Assembly (NCBI RefSeq): GCF_002287135.1
Contig: NZ_NESU01000002.1
Location: 124,001-188,000, forward strand
From: Helicobacter sp. TUL
Lineage (GTDB): Bacteria > Campylobacterota > Campylobacteria > Campylobacterales > Helicobacteraceae
Direction: 5' to 3'
Length of the DNA stretch: 64,000 nucleotides
In this document: in pieces, positions 18,158 to 27,061 of the stretch
How the letters are laid out: every line of letters begins with the position of its first letter
Numbering within the stretch: the stretch's first letter is position 1
Position numbers and translations under genes: made by a program
The notes under the pieces: model-generated
Database searches by the model: none
What the model saw: only the letters and a program-made list of their open reading frames with translations
What the model was told of the DNA's origin: nothing

Positions 18158-18856
18158 ATGCAAGAGCGTAGTTTGTGGCAACTCATTAAAGAGGATTTTA
18201 GTATTGTGAGGTTGCGTGACCCTGCGCTAGAGAGTAGAATCGAGCTATTTTTTTATCCGGGTGTGATTGCACTTGTGCATTATAGGGTGGCACATTGGTT
18301 GTATGTGCGTGGGTTTCGGAGGTTGGCGCGTGTGCTTATGGGGATTACAGGCTTTATTACCAATGTTGATATTCACCCAGAAGCAAAGATTGGTAGGCGT
18401 GTTTTTATTGATCATGCTATTGGTGTGGTGATAGGACAAACATCGATTATAGGCGATGATGTAACCATTTATCAAGGTGTGAGTTTAGGTGGCGTGAGTT
18501 TGGATAAGGTCAAGCGCCACCCTACCATAGAAAATGGCGTTGTGATTGGGGCTGGAGCAAAAGTGTTGGGTGATATTACCATAGGGGCAAATGCAAAGAT
18601 TGGTGCAAATTCTGTGGTTATACGCGATGTCCCACCTGAATGCACAGCAGTAGGCATACCTGCACGCGTGATTGTCAAGGGTAGATCCAAAGAGGCAAGT
18701 GCAGCAAACAAACTTCCTGATATTGATAGGGTGCTTTTTGAGTATTTGTGTAAGCGTTTGCAGATTCTAGAGCAGACAAGTTCCAAAGACTGCACCAAAG
18801 AGCTTGAGAATCTAAATGCGTTGTATAAGCAATTTTTAGAATCGCTAAAATCTTAG
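18158..18856 (+). CDS. cysE: Serine O-acetyltransferase
   Basis: CysE acetylates serine to O-acetylserine for cysteine synthesis. The 232-residue protein has an N-terminal helical part and a left-handed beta-helix of hexapeptide repeats (about 65-165), with the conserved DIHPEAKIGRRVFIDHAIGVVIGQT and HPTIENGVVIGAGAKVLGDI, and GIPARVIVKG closing it. ATG 18158 directly follows the speA stop. The longer in-frame reading from 18101 would lie inside speA. The C-terminal tail after residue 165 is longer than in short CysE forms. Confidence 0.93.
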   Translation: MQERSLWQLIKEDFSIVRLRDPALESRIELFFYPGVIALVHYRVAHWLYVRGFRRLARVLMGITGFITNVDIHPEAKIGRRVFIDHAIGVVIGQTSIIGDDVTIYQGVSLGGVSLDKVKRHPTIENGVVIGAGAKVLGDITIGANAKIGANSVVIRDVPPECTAVGIPARVIVKGRSKEASAANKLPDIDRVLFEYLCKRLQILEQTSSKDCTKELENLNALYKQFLESLKS

Positions 18857-18864
18857 GAAATGCA

Positions 18865-19287
18865 ATGCAGACATATCAAGTGAGAATCTATTTTGAGGAT
18901 ACAGATTGTGGTGGGATTGTCTATCACACAAACTATATCAAATATTGCGAACGTGCACGAAGCGAGATATTCTTTGCCAACACTATGCAGCCATATAGCG
19001 GAAATTGTGGTTTTGTGGTTAGTGGTTTGGAGGCAAAATTTTATGCGAGTGCTAAGCTAGGCGATGTGCTAGAGGTGCGAACAGAGGTATTGCAGATGAG
19101 ACAGACTTCCGTGCGTCTTAGACAAGACATATACAGAATCACTCAAGGACATAATACATCTAGCCTTTCGCCTACAACACAAGATCGTATCTTTGGTATG
19201 GAGGTAACACTTGCATTTGTTGATATTATCCACCAAAAGATTACCAAGATTCCAGATGAATTTGTAACATTATTGCAAGGAGTGTAA
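18865..19287 (+). CDS. ybgC: YbgC-like acyl-CoA thioesterase (hot-dog fold)
   Basis: A 140-residue single hot-dog domain. The diagnostic FEDTDCGGIVYHTNYIKYCER (residues 8-28) holds the catalytic aspartate and histidine, followed by ARSE. Members hydrolyse acyl-CoA or acyl-ACP thioesters and are often tied to phospholipid metabolism. It lies 8 bp after cysE and abuts the DUF493 gene. Confidence 0.88.
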   Translation: MQTYQVRIYFEDTDCGGIVYHTNYIKYCERARSEIFFANTMQPYSGNCGFVVSGLEAKFYASAKLGDVLEVRTEVLQMRQTSVRLRQDIYRITQGHNTSSLSPTTQDRIFGMEVTLAFVDIIHQKITKIPDEFVTLLQGV

Positions 19288-19557
19288 ATGCAACACATTC
19301 ATAACGATTTAGAGCAAACTCCACAGATTACATATCCTACTTTGTGGGAGTATGTTGTGATTGGCAGAGATGAAACACAGGTGCAAAATGCCATTTTTGA
19401 AGCCATTAATAACCCTTATGAGATTATAAAAACTCGTTTTTCTAATGGCGGAAAATTCGTGAGCGTGCATATCAAACTCGAGGTAGATTCTCAAGAACAG
19501 CGCGACGCGATTTTTAGCACACTATCAAAACACCAACATGTCACAATGGTTATTTAA
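19288..19557 (+). CDS. DUF493 (YbeD-like) small protein
   Basis: An 89-residue protein with the ferredoxin-like pattern of the DUF493 family: an opening strand in YPTLWEYVVIG, then IKTRFSNGGKFVSVHIKLEV and a closing VTMVI. Family members are proposed regulators without a proven function. It starts immediately after the ybgC stop, and its own stop overlaps the mqnA ATG (TAATG). The same ybgC-DUF493 pairing is known in H. pylori. Confidence 0.8.
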   Translation: MQHIHNDLEQTPQITYPTLWEYVVIGRDETQVQNAIFEAINNPYEIIKTRFSNGGKFVSVHIKLEVDSQEQRDAIFSTLSKHQHVTMVI

Positions 19558-20249
19558 TGCGTTTTGGAAAAATTGCATATCTTAATCTTTTGCCCTTTGA
19601 TGTGTGTATCAAAGCCTATCCACTGCCCTCATATATGAAAAAGTGCATTGCACTTAAAAAATCCTTTCCCTCAAAGCTTAATCAAGATTTCTTGTTTAGG
19701 CGCATTGATGCGGGATTTATCTCATCGATTGCTGGTTATGCATCACATTATAAACATAAGGTATGTCCTAGCGGTATCATCGCCAAAGGTGCAGTATGGA
19801 GTGTGATTGTCAAAAAAGGCAGTGGCTTTGATTACCAATCTGATACTTCCAATGCGCTTTCGCAGGTTTTGGGGTTGCAAGGTGAGGTGCTCATCGGTGA
19901 TAGGGCGCTTAAGTTTAGATACGATGGCGGTGAATTTGAAGATATGGGAGAAAAATGGTGGGATCGCACCAAACTACCCTTTGTCTTTGGGCGTTTGTGC
20001 TTTAGTAGCTATGGAGAGCTTTTAGGGCGTATTAGCAAGGCATTTAATAAGCGTTATGGGACTAAACACAAAAAAATTCCCCACTATATGCTTATGGCAG
20101 CTTCGCATAGGAGTGGGATAGAATCTTGGTATATTGCAGAGTATTTGGAGCATATTTTTTATGCTATAGGACCAAAGGAAAAAAGAGGTTTAGAGCGATT
20201 TTATCGGCAAGTGCGTTTGAAGCGTATCAAACGCCCACACAGATTCTAA
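19557..20249 (+). CDS. mqnA: Chorismate dehydratase MqnA (futalosine pathway)
   Basis: MqnA converts chorismate to 3-enolpyruvoyl-benzoate, the first step of menaquinone synthesis by the futalosine route used in Helicobacter and Campylobacter. It has a periplasmic-binding-protein-like fold. The start RFGKIAYLNLLPFDV, DAGFISSIAGYAS, LQGEVLIGDRALKF and the tryptophan-rich WWDRTKLPFVFGRLCF are typical. It begins within the stop of the DUF493 gene, and ends convergent with obg. Confidence 0.9.
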   Translation: MRFGKIAYLNLLPFDVCIKAYPLPSYMKKCIALKKSFPSKLNQDFLFRRIDAGFISSIAGYASHYKHKVCPSGIIAKGAVWSVIVKKGSGFDYQSDTSNALSQVLGLQGEVLIGDRALKFRYDGGEFEDMGEKWWDRTKLPFVFGRLCFSSYGELLGRISKAFNKRYGTKHKKIPHYMLMAASHRSGIESWYIAEYLEHIFYAIGPKEKRGLERFYRQVRLKRIKRPHRF

Positions 20250-20321
20250 AAACTAAGCCAAATATATTCTCATATCCACTACTTTTTGTGGCAAAAGTGC
20301 GTTTTACCAAAAACTTAGTAT

Positions 20322-21332
20322 TTAGGGATTTTGTGCAGAGTTTGATTGCAAGGCTTCAAAAAGTGCAAAAACAAGTTCCTTGGTCCCTTGATGGGCTACA
20401 GCCGAAATAGGCAGGATAAAATGTGGTGTGTGTGCGTGTGAGGCACAAAGGGATTGGAGTGAATCTAGCTCTGGTGTATGCACATCGCATTTGCTAACTA
20501 CAATCCCAAAATTTCGCTGACTTAAGGCAGGGGAAAAATTTTCAAGTTCTCGCACTAGATTTGTGTATTGCGTGCAGATATCCATTTCTCTTGCACTATC
20601 AAGCACAAAAAGTAAAAATTTCGTGCGCTCAATATGTTTCAGGAATCTTAATCCCAATCCCTTGCCTTCACTCGCACCCTCGATGATTCCCGGAATATCT
20701 GCCATTACAAAAGAATGCAATTCATCAACTTCCACTACCCCTAAGTGTGGTGTGATTGTGGTAAATTCATAATTGGCAATTTCTGGTTTTGCATTTGAAA
20801 GTGTTGAGATAAGCGTGGATTTGCCTACATTTGGGTAGCCCACGAGCCCAACATCAGCGATAAGCTTGAGTTCTAGGCGGATATGCAGTTCTTTTCCTGG
20901 GATACCTTTTTGGGCGTGTGTAGGGGCTTGATTGCGCGCGGTTTTAAATCGTGCGTTGCCTAATCCACCCTTGCCACCCTCTAGGAGTTTTACGCGCATT
21001 GCATTCTCACCAAAATCCGCCAAAACCTCACCACTATCAAAGTCTAGAATCTGCGTGCCAAGTGGCACTTTGATAATGAGATTCTCGCCACTTTTCCCAT
21101 TACAATTGCGTGGTGCACCATTTGCACCATTTTGTGCGCGATAATGTTTTTTGCCACGAAAATTTGCTAAGGTGTGTGCATTTGGATCTACTTCGATGAT
21201 TACATCGCCACCCTTGCCACCATCTCCGCCATCAGGTCCGCCTTGTATGACAAATTTTTCACGCAAAAAACTTACGCCACCAGCACCACCATTACCAGAA
21301 AATACAAAAATATCAGCACTATCGACAAACAT
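20322..21332 (-). CDS. obg: Obg/CgtA ribosome-assembly GTPase
   Basis: An essential GTPase of 50S assembly and stress control. Residues 1-156 form the glycine-rich Obg fold ([29 protein letters not shown]). The G domain follows, with the P-loop GYPNVGKST, switch region [14 protein letters not shown] and SKCD. There is no large C-terminal extension. It converges with mqnA, and the 72-bp gap between them shows no clear terminator. Confidence 0.95.
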   Translation of the reverse strand: MFVDSADIFVFSGNGGAGGVSFLREKFVIQGGPDGGDGGKGGDVIIEVDPNAHTLANFRGKKHYRAQNGANGAPRNCNGKSGENLIIKVPLGTQILDFDSGEVLADFGENAMRVKLLEGGKGGLGNARFKTARNQAPTHAQKGIPGKELHIRLELKLIADVGLVGYPNVGKSTLISTLSNAKPEIANYEFTTITPHLGVVEVDELHSFVMADIPGIIEGASEGKGLGLRFLKHIERTKFLLFVLDSAREMDICTQYTNLVRELENFSPALSQRNFGIVVSKCDVHTPELDSLQSLCASHAHTPHFILPISAVAHQGTKELVFALFEALQSNSAQNP

Positions 21333-21443
21333 TGTGAAATATCCTTAGATTCTATAAGAGTATCAAGAAAATTGTAGCTTAAGATTCAAAAAATTGGGCT
21401 TAGGATAATCTATCAAAAGAGGTAAAAAGAAGCACTTGAAGTA

Positions 21444-21467
21444 TGCTAGAGGTAAGCACCTCTAGCA
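21444..21467 (-). terminator. Terminator of flaA
   Basis: A 9-bp perfect stem TGCTAGAGG / CCTCTAGCA with a 6-nt loop lies 25 bp past the flaA stop. A T5 precedes it on the minus strand, and a T-rich stretch with TTCTTTTT follows about 15 bases later. A second 9-bp stem (CTTAAGACT 21485-21493 with AGTCTTAAG 21502-21510) spans the last flaA codons and the stop. Together they likely protect and end an abundant mRNA. Confidence 0.65.
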
Positions 21468-21491
21468 AAAAGTAAGGCATAACCCTTAAGA

Positions 21492-23087
21492 CTAGTTAAG
21501 AAGTCTTAAGATGTTTTGTTGAACCGCGTTAGCTTGAGAAAGTGCATAACTTCCAGATTGAGCCAAGATATTTAGCTTACTAAATTCTGAGCTTTCAGCT
21601 GCAAAATCCACCTCTCTAATTTGTGATTCAGCTGCTTTAACATTCACTTGAGTAATAGTGATGTTATTAACAGTGCTTACCATTTGTCCTTGAACAGAAC
21701 CGAGGTCTGCACGGATTTTATCGAGAATTTTTGTAGCAGATTCTGCGATATCCATTGTTACCATTGCACCTCTTAGAGAAGTTACACCTGCACCAAGGTT
21801 TTTTGATTCGTCGATAAACACACCATTAAAGTTACCACCAGAAGCTGAACGAATATCTTTGTCAAAAGAACCTGTTACATCACGCAAGTTCACGGTAGCT
21901 TCAGCAACTGTTTGATCTGTGTTGTAACCTGTTGCACTAATACCTGCTCCGCTTATTACAATGTCTCTTGCATCAGTTCTTACAAGTGAAAGGCGTCCAA
22001 GGTTCCAGTTACCACCATTTTTAACATCTGGACCTGCAGTAATATCTTTGCCACCATTGACTTTTTCTATTGCAAGCACGCCAGCGGCTTGTTGTTGAGT
22101 TTGTCCATTGCCTTGAGCTTGTTGGTTTTGCCCTTGTTGTGCTACCGCACCTGTTGTAGAGAATTGAATCCCACGACCATCGGTGCTACGCAAATTCAAA
22201 CGACCAAGGTTATCTGTATAAGCTTCTACACCTGTATCCATTGTAGCGGCATTGATAGCTTGCACCAAACGACCATCGCTATCGTTATCTTTAATACCAA
22301 TAATATCACCAATTGAGAATCCATTAAGGATCACACCACCAAGGCTTCCCGCTTTGACAGCTTCATCTGAAGTTGTGATAACATTGGCAGTTGCACGCAC
22401 ACCTGTTTTATCAGAGTTTTTGTTGATAACCTCTACAAGTGCTCCCAAACCTGTGCCAGCAGATGAAGAGATTTTTACAGATTCAAGCTCTACATCATTA
22501 ACACCATCGACATTAACAAACTTCAACTTCACTTCACCAGTTGCTGTAACATTCTGACCTGTTTCAAGTCTCACTTGACCGATTTTGTTAGACACAGCCG
22601 CACCAATAGATGCTTTAATCGTTTGGTTAGAGTAAGCACCTACTTGGAATTCTTTGTTAGAGAATGATCCAGAAAGCAATGCAAGACCATTGTAAGTAGT
22701 TGTGTTACCGATATTATCCAAACCTTCAATAAGGCGTTTAATGTCCGCTTGGATTGCTTGACGAGATTGTGTTGATTGTCCATCTTGTCCTGCTTGAACC
22801 GCTTTGACTTTGATTGTGTCTAGGATTTTTAATTGTTCGTCCATCGCCTTATCCGCAATTTGGATAATCCCCATACCATCGTTTGTGTTTCTGATAGCTT
22901 GACCTAATGCACTTGCTTGAGATCGCAAACTATCGGCAATAGTCATACCTGAAGAGTCATCTGCTGCCTTATTAATTCTAAGACCAGAACTCAACTTTTC
23001 AAGTGAGTTTTTCATATTGTATTGGGTGAATGTCCCTTGAGCTGCTGCGTTAAGTGCGCTAACGTTAGTGTTGACTTGGAAAGCCAT
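21492..23087 (-). CDS. flaA: Major flagellin FlaA
   Basis: The main filament subunit. The N-terminal D0/D1 region ([34 protein letters not shown]) and C-terminal D1/D0 region ([23 protein letters not shown] ... [12 protein letters not shown]) are canonical. The start MAFQ is the FlaA type, rather than the MSFR of FlaB. At 531 residues it exceeds H. pylori FlaA by about 20, largely because of a Gln/Gly-rich insert in the exposed middle domain (about residues 314-335). Axial glycosylation with pseudaminic acid is expected from the pse genes upstream of obg. AAGGAG precedes the ATG, and a sigma28-like promoter lies upstream. Confidence 0.95.
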   Translation of the reverse strand: MAFQVNTNVSALNAAAQGTFTQYNMKNSLEKLSSGLRINKAADDSSGMTIADSLRSQASALGQAIRNTNDGMGIIQIADKAMDEQLKILDTIKVKAVQAGQDGQSTQSRQAIQADIKRLIEGLDNIGNTTTYNGLALLSGSFSNKEFQVGAYSNQTIKASIGAAVSNKIGQVRLETGQNVTATGEVKLKFVNVDGVNDVELESVKISSSAGTGLGALVEVINKNSDKTGVRATANVITTSDEAVKAGSLGGVILNGFSIGDIIGIKDNDSDGRLVQAINAATMDTGVEAYTDNLGRLNLRSTDGRGIQFSTTGAVAQQGQNQQAQGNGQTQQQAAGVLAIEKVNGGKDITAGPDVKNGGNWNLGRLSLVRTDARDIVISGAGISATGYNTDQTVAEATVNLRDVTGSFDKDIRSASGGNFNGVFIDESKNLGAGVTSLRGAMVTMDIAESATKILDKIRADLGSVQGQMVSTVNNITITQVNVKAAESQIREVDFAAESSEFSKLNILAQSGSYALSQANAVQQNILRLLN

Positions 23088-23111
23088 GATATACTCCTTT
23101 ATGTATGTTTG

Positions 23112-23131
23112 CTTGCACTTCCTTGTGCAAG
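23112..23131 (-). other. Hairpin in the flaA 5' leader
   Basis: CTTGCAC, loop AAGGAA, GTGCAAG on the minus strand: a perfect 7-bp stem about 25 nt upstream of the flaA start codon. The loop carries an AAGGA decoy, while the true ribosome-binding site (AAGGAG, about 23096) lies outside it. It could stabilise the leader or modulate translation. Confidence 0.45.
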
Positions 23132-23140
23132 TTAGAAGCT

Positions 23141-23165
23141 AAATCGGATATGGGACAAATTTTTA
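23141..23165 (-). promoter_or_regulatory. Sigma28-type promoter of flaA
   Basis: On the minus strand TAAA (23165-23162), 13 bp, then TCCGATTT (23148-23141), compared with the flagellar sigma28 consensus TAAA-N15-GCCGATAA. It sits about 55 bp before the flaA start. The spacer is two bases shorter than consensus and the last two bases deviate, so it is a probable rather than certain site. Confidence 0.55.
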
Positions 23166-23175
23166 AATATTTTTT

Positions 23176-23184
23176 TGGTAAAAT
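23176..23184 (+). promoter_or_regulatory. Extended -10 promoter for the 23215 operon
   Basis: TGG-TAAAAT, with the hexamer at 23179-23184, lies 30 bp before the aminotransferase ATG in a T-rich stretch. It is divergent from and adjacent to the flaA promoter. Confidence 0.45.
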
Positions 23185-23214
23185 TCCCCAAATTTTGTCG
23201 GAACTAGGTGAGCG

Positions 23215-24321
23215 ATGGATATACAATTTATTAATCTAAAGGCACAATATAGGGCTTATAAAGATGAGATAGATACAGCGATACAAGAGGTTTTGGATTC
23301 TAGTGCATATGTTATGGGTCCAAGTGTGCATACATTAGAATCTAATCTTAGTGCATTTTGTAATGCTCGGTATGCGCGTGCAGTTTCTAGCGGCACAGAC
23401 GCACTACTTATTGCACTTATGGCACTTGGGATACAAAAAGATGATGAGGTTATTACAACACCTTTTACATTTATTGCTACTGCTGAAATGATTGCGCTTT
23501 TGGGTGCAAAACCTGTTTTTGTTGATATTGATGAGGCGACATATAACATCGATCCCTCTAAAATAGAATCTGCCATATCACCACGCACTAAGGCGATTAT
23601 TCCTGTGAGTTTGTATGGATTACCTGCGGATATGGATAGTATCAATGCTATCGCCAATGCACATAACATCGCCGTGATAGAAGATGCGTGTCAAAGTTTT
23701 GGTGCAACATACAAAGGCAAATATTCGTGTAACCTCTCTACAATAGGCGTAACAAGCTTTTTCCCATCTAAGCCACTTGGGTGTTATGGCGATGGTGGCG
23801 CGGTATTTTGCAATGATGAAGCGCTTGATTCTAAAATCGGATCTATCCTTAATCACGGGCAAATTGGGCGTTATATGCATAAATACATAGGACTTAATGG
23901 GCGTTTAGATTCTATACAATGCGCGGTGCTTAACGCCAAGCTTAAGCATTTTCACCAAGAGATTGCCAAGCGTGAGGAGATAGCACATATCTATACACGC
24001 AACCTAAAAAATCTCATTTTGCCACAGATTCCAAGCGATCGCACAAGTGTATATGCGCAATATTCGGTGCGATTGGCTGATGAGAGATTTACGCGTGAAA
24101 AAGTGCTAGATATGCTACAAAACAAAGGCATTCCTACGGCTATACATTATCCGCTACCTTTGCATTTACAAGAATCTTTGGCATATTTGGGTTACAAACA
24201 AGGTGCATTCCCTGTGAGCGAGAGAATCTCACGCGAGATTTTTTCTTTGCCTTTTAGTGCCTTCTTGAGTGAGCAAGAGCAGAGCTATATTATAGAATCT
24301 CTTAATGCTTTGCTTAGCTAG
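23215..24321 (+). CDS. DegT/DnrJ/EryC1 family sugar aminotransferase
   Basis: A 368-residue PLP enzyme of the sugar-nucleotide transaminase family. The PLP lysine is in TSFFPSKPLGCYGDGG (about Lys184), with FINLKAQYRAYKDEI at the start and IEDACQSFGATYKG for cofactor binding. Such enzymes install the amino group of surface sugars. The N-terminal wording and the SKPLGCYGDGGA stretch resemble WbpE/WlbC-type UDP-hexuluronate aminotransferases more than PseC. A Gfo/Idh dehydrogenase follows 15 bp later, which fits a diamino-uronate-like route, but acetyltransferase and epimerase partners are not beside it. Confidence 0.8.
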   Translation: MDIQFINLKAQYRAYKDEIDTAIQEVLDSSAYVMGPSVHTLESNLSAFCNARYARAVSSGTDALLIALMALGIQKDDEVITTPFTFIATAEMIALLGAKPVFVDIDEATYNIDPSKIESAISPRTKAIIPVSLYGLPADMDSINAIANAHNIAVIEDACQSFGATYKGKYSCNLSTIGVTSFFPSKPLGCYGDGGAVFCNDEALDSKIGSILNHGQIGRYMHKYIGLNGRLDSIQCAVLNAKLKHFHQEIAKREEIAHIYTRNLKNLILPQIPSDRTSVYAQYSVRLADERFTREKVLDMLQNKGIPTAIHYPLPLHLQESLAYLGYKQGAFPVSERISREIFSLPFSAFLSEQEQSYIIESLNALLS

Positions 24322-24336
24322 AGTATAGGTGGAAGT

Positions 24337-25350
24337 ATGGATCGCAAAATTGTAAAAATTGGGCTTTTAGGCATTGGCAAAATGGGTCAAAACCACCTAC
24401 GCAACCTTAATCTTTTAAAAAATGTTGAAGTAAGCTTTATTTATGATGTGAATAAAGAATTATTAGAAAAAAGTGCAAAAGAATTTGATGTGTATGCGCT
24501 CCAAGATGAAAGTGAGCTAGAAAATGCTTTGCAAAATAGCGATGGCGTGATTATTGTTACGCCGACTTTTACGCATTTTGACTATATCCAAAAAGTAAGC
24601 GATCATATCAAAAATATTTTTGTCGAAAAGCCCCTAACCGATACGCTTGATACAACCCAAATCATCGTAGATGCTGCACGCAATAAAAATCTCTGTATCC
24701 AAGTAGGATTTATTGAGCGCTATAATCCTGCTATTGCTGCTTTGCGGGAATTACTAAAAAATTCTCCACGCATTTTTAGTGTGGATTTTGTCCGCACCAA
24801 TAAAATGAGCAACCGCATTACAGATGTTGATGTTGTAATGGATTTGATGATTCACGATATTGATTTGAGTTTGCTTTTTAATGGAGAAGCGCGTGAGGTG
24901 CAAGCCCATGGTGTCGTGATTAATGGTATGATTGAATATGCGCGTGCGATTATCACGCATAAAAATGGTGCTTTTAGCACGATTACAGCTTCGCGTATCA
25001 CAGAAAAGAGAATCCGCCAAATTACTGCTACTTGCGAAGATATGTATATTGATTGTAATCTTTTGAGCAAAGAAGTGCTAATCAACAAGCAAACTATCGA
25101 GCAACATTTACACAATATCTCTATTTCATCGCGCAGTGAGAGTATCGAGGTGCGACCACAGGAAGCCTTGCTTTTGGAATTGCTCGATTTTAGCAATATG
25201 TGTCGCGCTAATTCTAGGGATTCTCAAGTATCCAATACTGCACCAAAAAATGAGATCGCGCCCAATGAAATTGATGGGCAAAATGCTATGAAAATTGCCA
25301 ACCAAATACAAAATATCATTTATACAACTCATACCAAAGGAATACAATGA
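24337..25350 (+). CDS. Gfo/Idh/MocA family oxidoreductase
   Basis: A 337-residue protein with an N-terminal Rossmann domain (IGLLGIGKMGQNHLRNL) and the family motif EKPLTD near residue 94, then a C-terminal alpha/beta substrate domain with DLMIHDIDLSLLF, where the conserved histidine sits. Members oxidise or reduce sugars and sugar nucleotides with NAD(P). The preceding aminotransferase suggests a sugar-nucleotide dehydrogenase step like WbpB. That is inference from context. It overlaps bioB by 4 bp (ATGA). Confidence 0.75.
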   Translation: MDRKIVKIGLLGIGKMGQNHLRNLNLLKNVEVSFIYDVNKELLEKSAKEFDVYALQDESELENALQNSDGVIIVTPTFTHFDYIQKVSDHIKNIFVEKPLTDTLDTTQIIVDAARNKNLCIQVGFIERYNPAIAALRELLKNSPRIFSVDFVRTNKMSNRITDVDVVMDLMIHDIDLSLLFNGEAREVQAHGVVINGMIEYARAIITHKNGAFSTITASRITEKRIRQITATCEDMYIDCNLLSKEVLINKQTIEQHLHNISISSRSESIEVRPQEALLLELLDFSNMCRANSRDSQVSNTAPKNEIAPNEIDGQNAMKIANQIQNIIYTTHTKGIQ

Positions 25351-26192
25351 ATCCAAAAGAAATTTTTTTATGCTCTATTTGCAATGTAACTTCCGGAAAT
25401 TGCGCAGAGGATTGCAAATATTGCACTCAATCTTCTCATTACAATACAAATGTTCCTACATACAAAAATAAACCTATAGAGGATATTTTGCACGAAGCAA
25501 GAAGCCTTAAAGAATACGGCGCACTTGGGTTTTGTCTTGTAACCTCTGGGCGCGGGTTAGATTCTAAAAAATGTGAATATATCGCACAAGCTGCACGCGC
25601 GATTAAAGAGGCGGATTTGGGCTTACATATTATCGCGTGTTGTGGGAGAGCGGATTTGGATTCACTCAAATACCTTAAGGCAAATGGTGTGGATAGCTAT
25701 AACCATAATCTTGAAACTTCTAAGAATTTTTTCCCACAAGTTTGTAGCACCCATACTTGGAGTGAGCGTTTTGAGACTTGCGAGAATGCACTAAAAGCAG
25801 AGCTTGGGCTATGTTCAGGAGGGATTTTTGGTTTGGGAGAGAGTTGGGAAGATAGGATTGATATGCTTAAGACATTGCAGATTCTCACACCTCATTCTAG
25901 CCCTATAAATTTTTATATCGCTAACCCAAATTTGCCTATAAAAGCTCCTAAACTTAGCAAAGAAGAAGCACTTGATTGCGTGGCATTAGCGCGTGAATTT
26001 TTACCAAAAACGCGTTTGATGATAGCTGGTGGGCGAGAGCATATCTTTGGTGAGGATCAAAAAAAGCTTTTTGAATGTGGGATAAATGCGGTTGTGCTAG
26101 GTGATTATCTCACGACAAAAGGCGAGGCTCCCAAAAACGATGTTGATCGCATACTTTCATATGGATACACACCCGCGACAAGTTGCCATTAA
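25347..26192 (+). CDS. bioB: Biotin synthase
   Basis: A radical SAM enzyme that inserts sulfur into dethiobiotin. The 4Fe-4S motif CxxxCxxC is Cys19-Cys23-Cys26 (NCAEDCKYCTQ), with YNHNLETSKNFF and AGGREHIFG downstream for the 2Fe-2S site. At 281 residues it lacks the N- and C-terminal extensions of the 346-residue E. coli enzyme, and this short form is the one I know from Helicobacter. It overlaps the upstream dehydrogenase, so it is co-expressed. Its product is needed for AccB. Confidence 0.92.
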   Translation: MNPKEIFLCSICNVTSGNCAEDCKYCTQSSHYNTNVPTYKNKPIEDILHEARSLKEYGALGFCLVTSGRGLDSKKCEYIAQAARAIKEADLGLHIIACCGRADLDSLKYLKANGVDSYNHNLETSKNFFPQVCSTHTWSERFETCENALKAELGLCSGGIFGLGESWEDRIDMLKTLQILTPHSSPINFYIANPNLPIKAPKLSKEEALDCVALAREFLPKTRLMIAGGREHIFGEDQKKLFECGINAVVLGDYLTTKGEAPKNDVDRILSYGYTPATSCH

Positions 26193-26195
26193 TCG

Positions 26196-27041
26196 ATGAA
26201 AAAACCTTTTGTCTCCAAAGTATTTGTGCGCAAAATAAGCGTTGAGATTCGCAGAATCTATCGCTTTTTTGATCAGCAGTTGATTTATGCTGCTTCACTA
26301 AGTTTTTATACGATTTTTGCCCTTATTCCGATGTTGCTTATCTTTTTTTCTATTTTGCTTAGTTTTCCGCAGTTTCAAAGCGAGATTTTGGAGCTAAAAG
26401 AGCTTATCTTATCAAATCTTTTGCCCACCAATACAGACACATTTTCTCAATACCTTGATGCGTTTTTGGCAAATAGCTCCAAGCTTGGCACGATGGGATT
26501 AGTATATGTGCTTGTTACTTCGATTTTGTTTTTTCGCAACTTTGAGTATGTAACTGCTAAAGTATTTAATTCAAGCCCTAGAAAGTTTTTTGATTCTGTC
26601 GTGGTGTATTGGACTATGATTACTTTGTTTCCAGTGTCCTTGGCGCTTTCTATTTATTTTAGTGGTGAAGTCCAAAGGGTGCTTAATGATGTGGCGGATT
26701 TTAGTATGCTGTATAAGACTTTGCCTTATCTCATCACTTGGGTGATGTTTTTTGTGTTGTTTAAAATTTCAGCAAACAAAGTCTTGCATTTTTTCCCGTT
26801 ATTGCTTTCTAGTTTAGGCACTACGATTGTGTGGCTTATCACAAAATGGGGGTTTGTGTATTATGTGTTTTATAACCAAACTTACAAAAGTATCTATGGA
26901 CAAATTTCTATTTTGCTGTTTTTGATGTTGTGGATTTATGTTTCTTGGATAGTGATTTTGAGTGGTATGCGATCTTGCGAAGGGTTTATGAGCAACTTTG
27001 GTAAGAAGCTTGAGCAGACTTTTGGTGAAGTCAAGATTTGA
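26196..27041 (+). CDS. YihY/BrkB family inner-membrane protein
   Basis: A 281-residue protein with about six hydrophobic segments and the family stretch AASLSFYTIFALIPMLLIFFS (residues 31-51), and IYGQISILLFLMLWIYVSWI near the end. Once labelled ribonuclease BN, the family is now treated as membrane proteins of unknown role. It starts 3 bp past bioB, the same neighbour as in H. pylori, and lies just before the phospholipase-D gene. Confidence 0.8.
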   Translation: MKKPFVSKVFVRKISVEIRRIYRFFDQQLIYAASLSFYTIFALIPMLLIFFSILLSFPQFQSEILELKELILSNLLPTNTDTFSQYLDAFLANSSKLGTMGLVYVLVTSILFFRNFEYVTAKVFNSSPRKFFDSVVVYWTMITLFPVSLALSIYFSGEVQRVLNDVADFSMLYKTLPYLITWVMFFVLFKISANKVLHFFPLLLSSLGTTIVWLITKWGFVYYVFYNQTYKSIYGQISILLFLMLWIYVSWIVILSGMRSCEGFMSNFGKKLEQTFGEVKI

Positions 27042-27061
27042 AGCGTAGCCAAGGGTTAGTT

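Noticed and set aside
20126-20410. 94-residue plus-strand open frame between mqnA and obg
   Set aside because: It overlaps the end of mqnA in another frame and runs antisense into obg, with no ribosome-binding site or recognisable domain.
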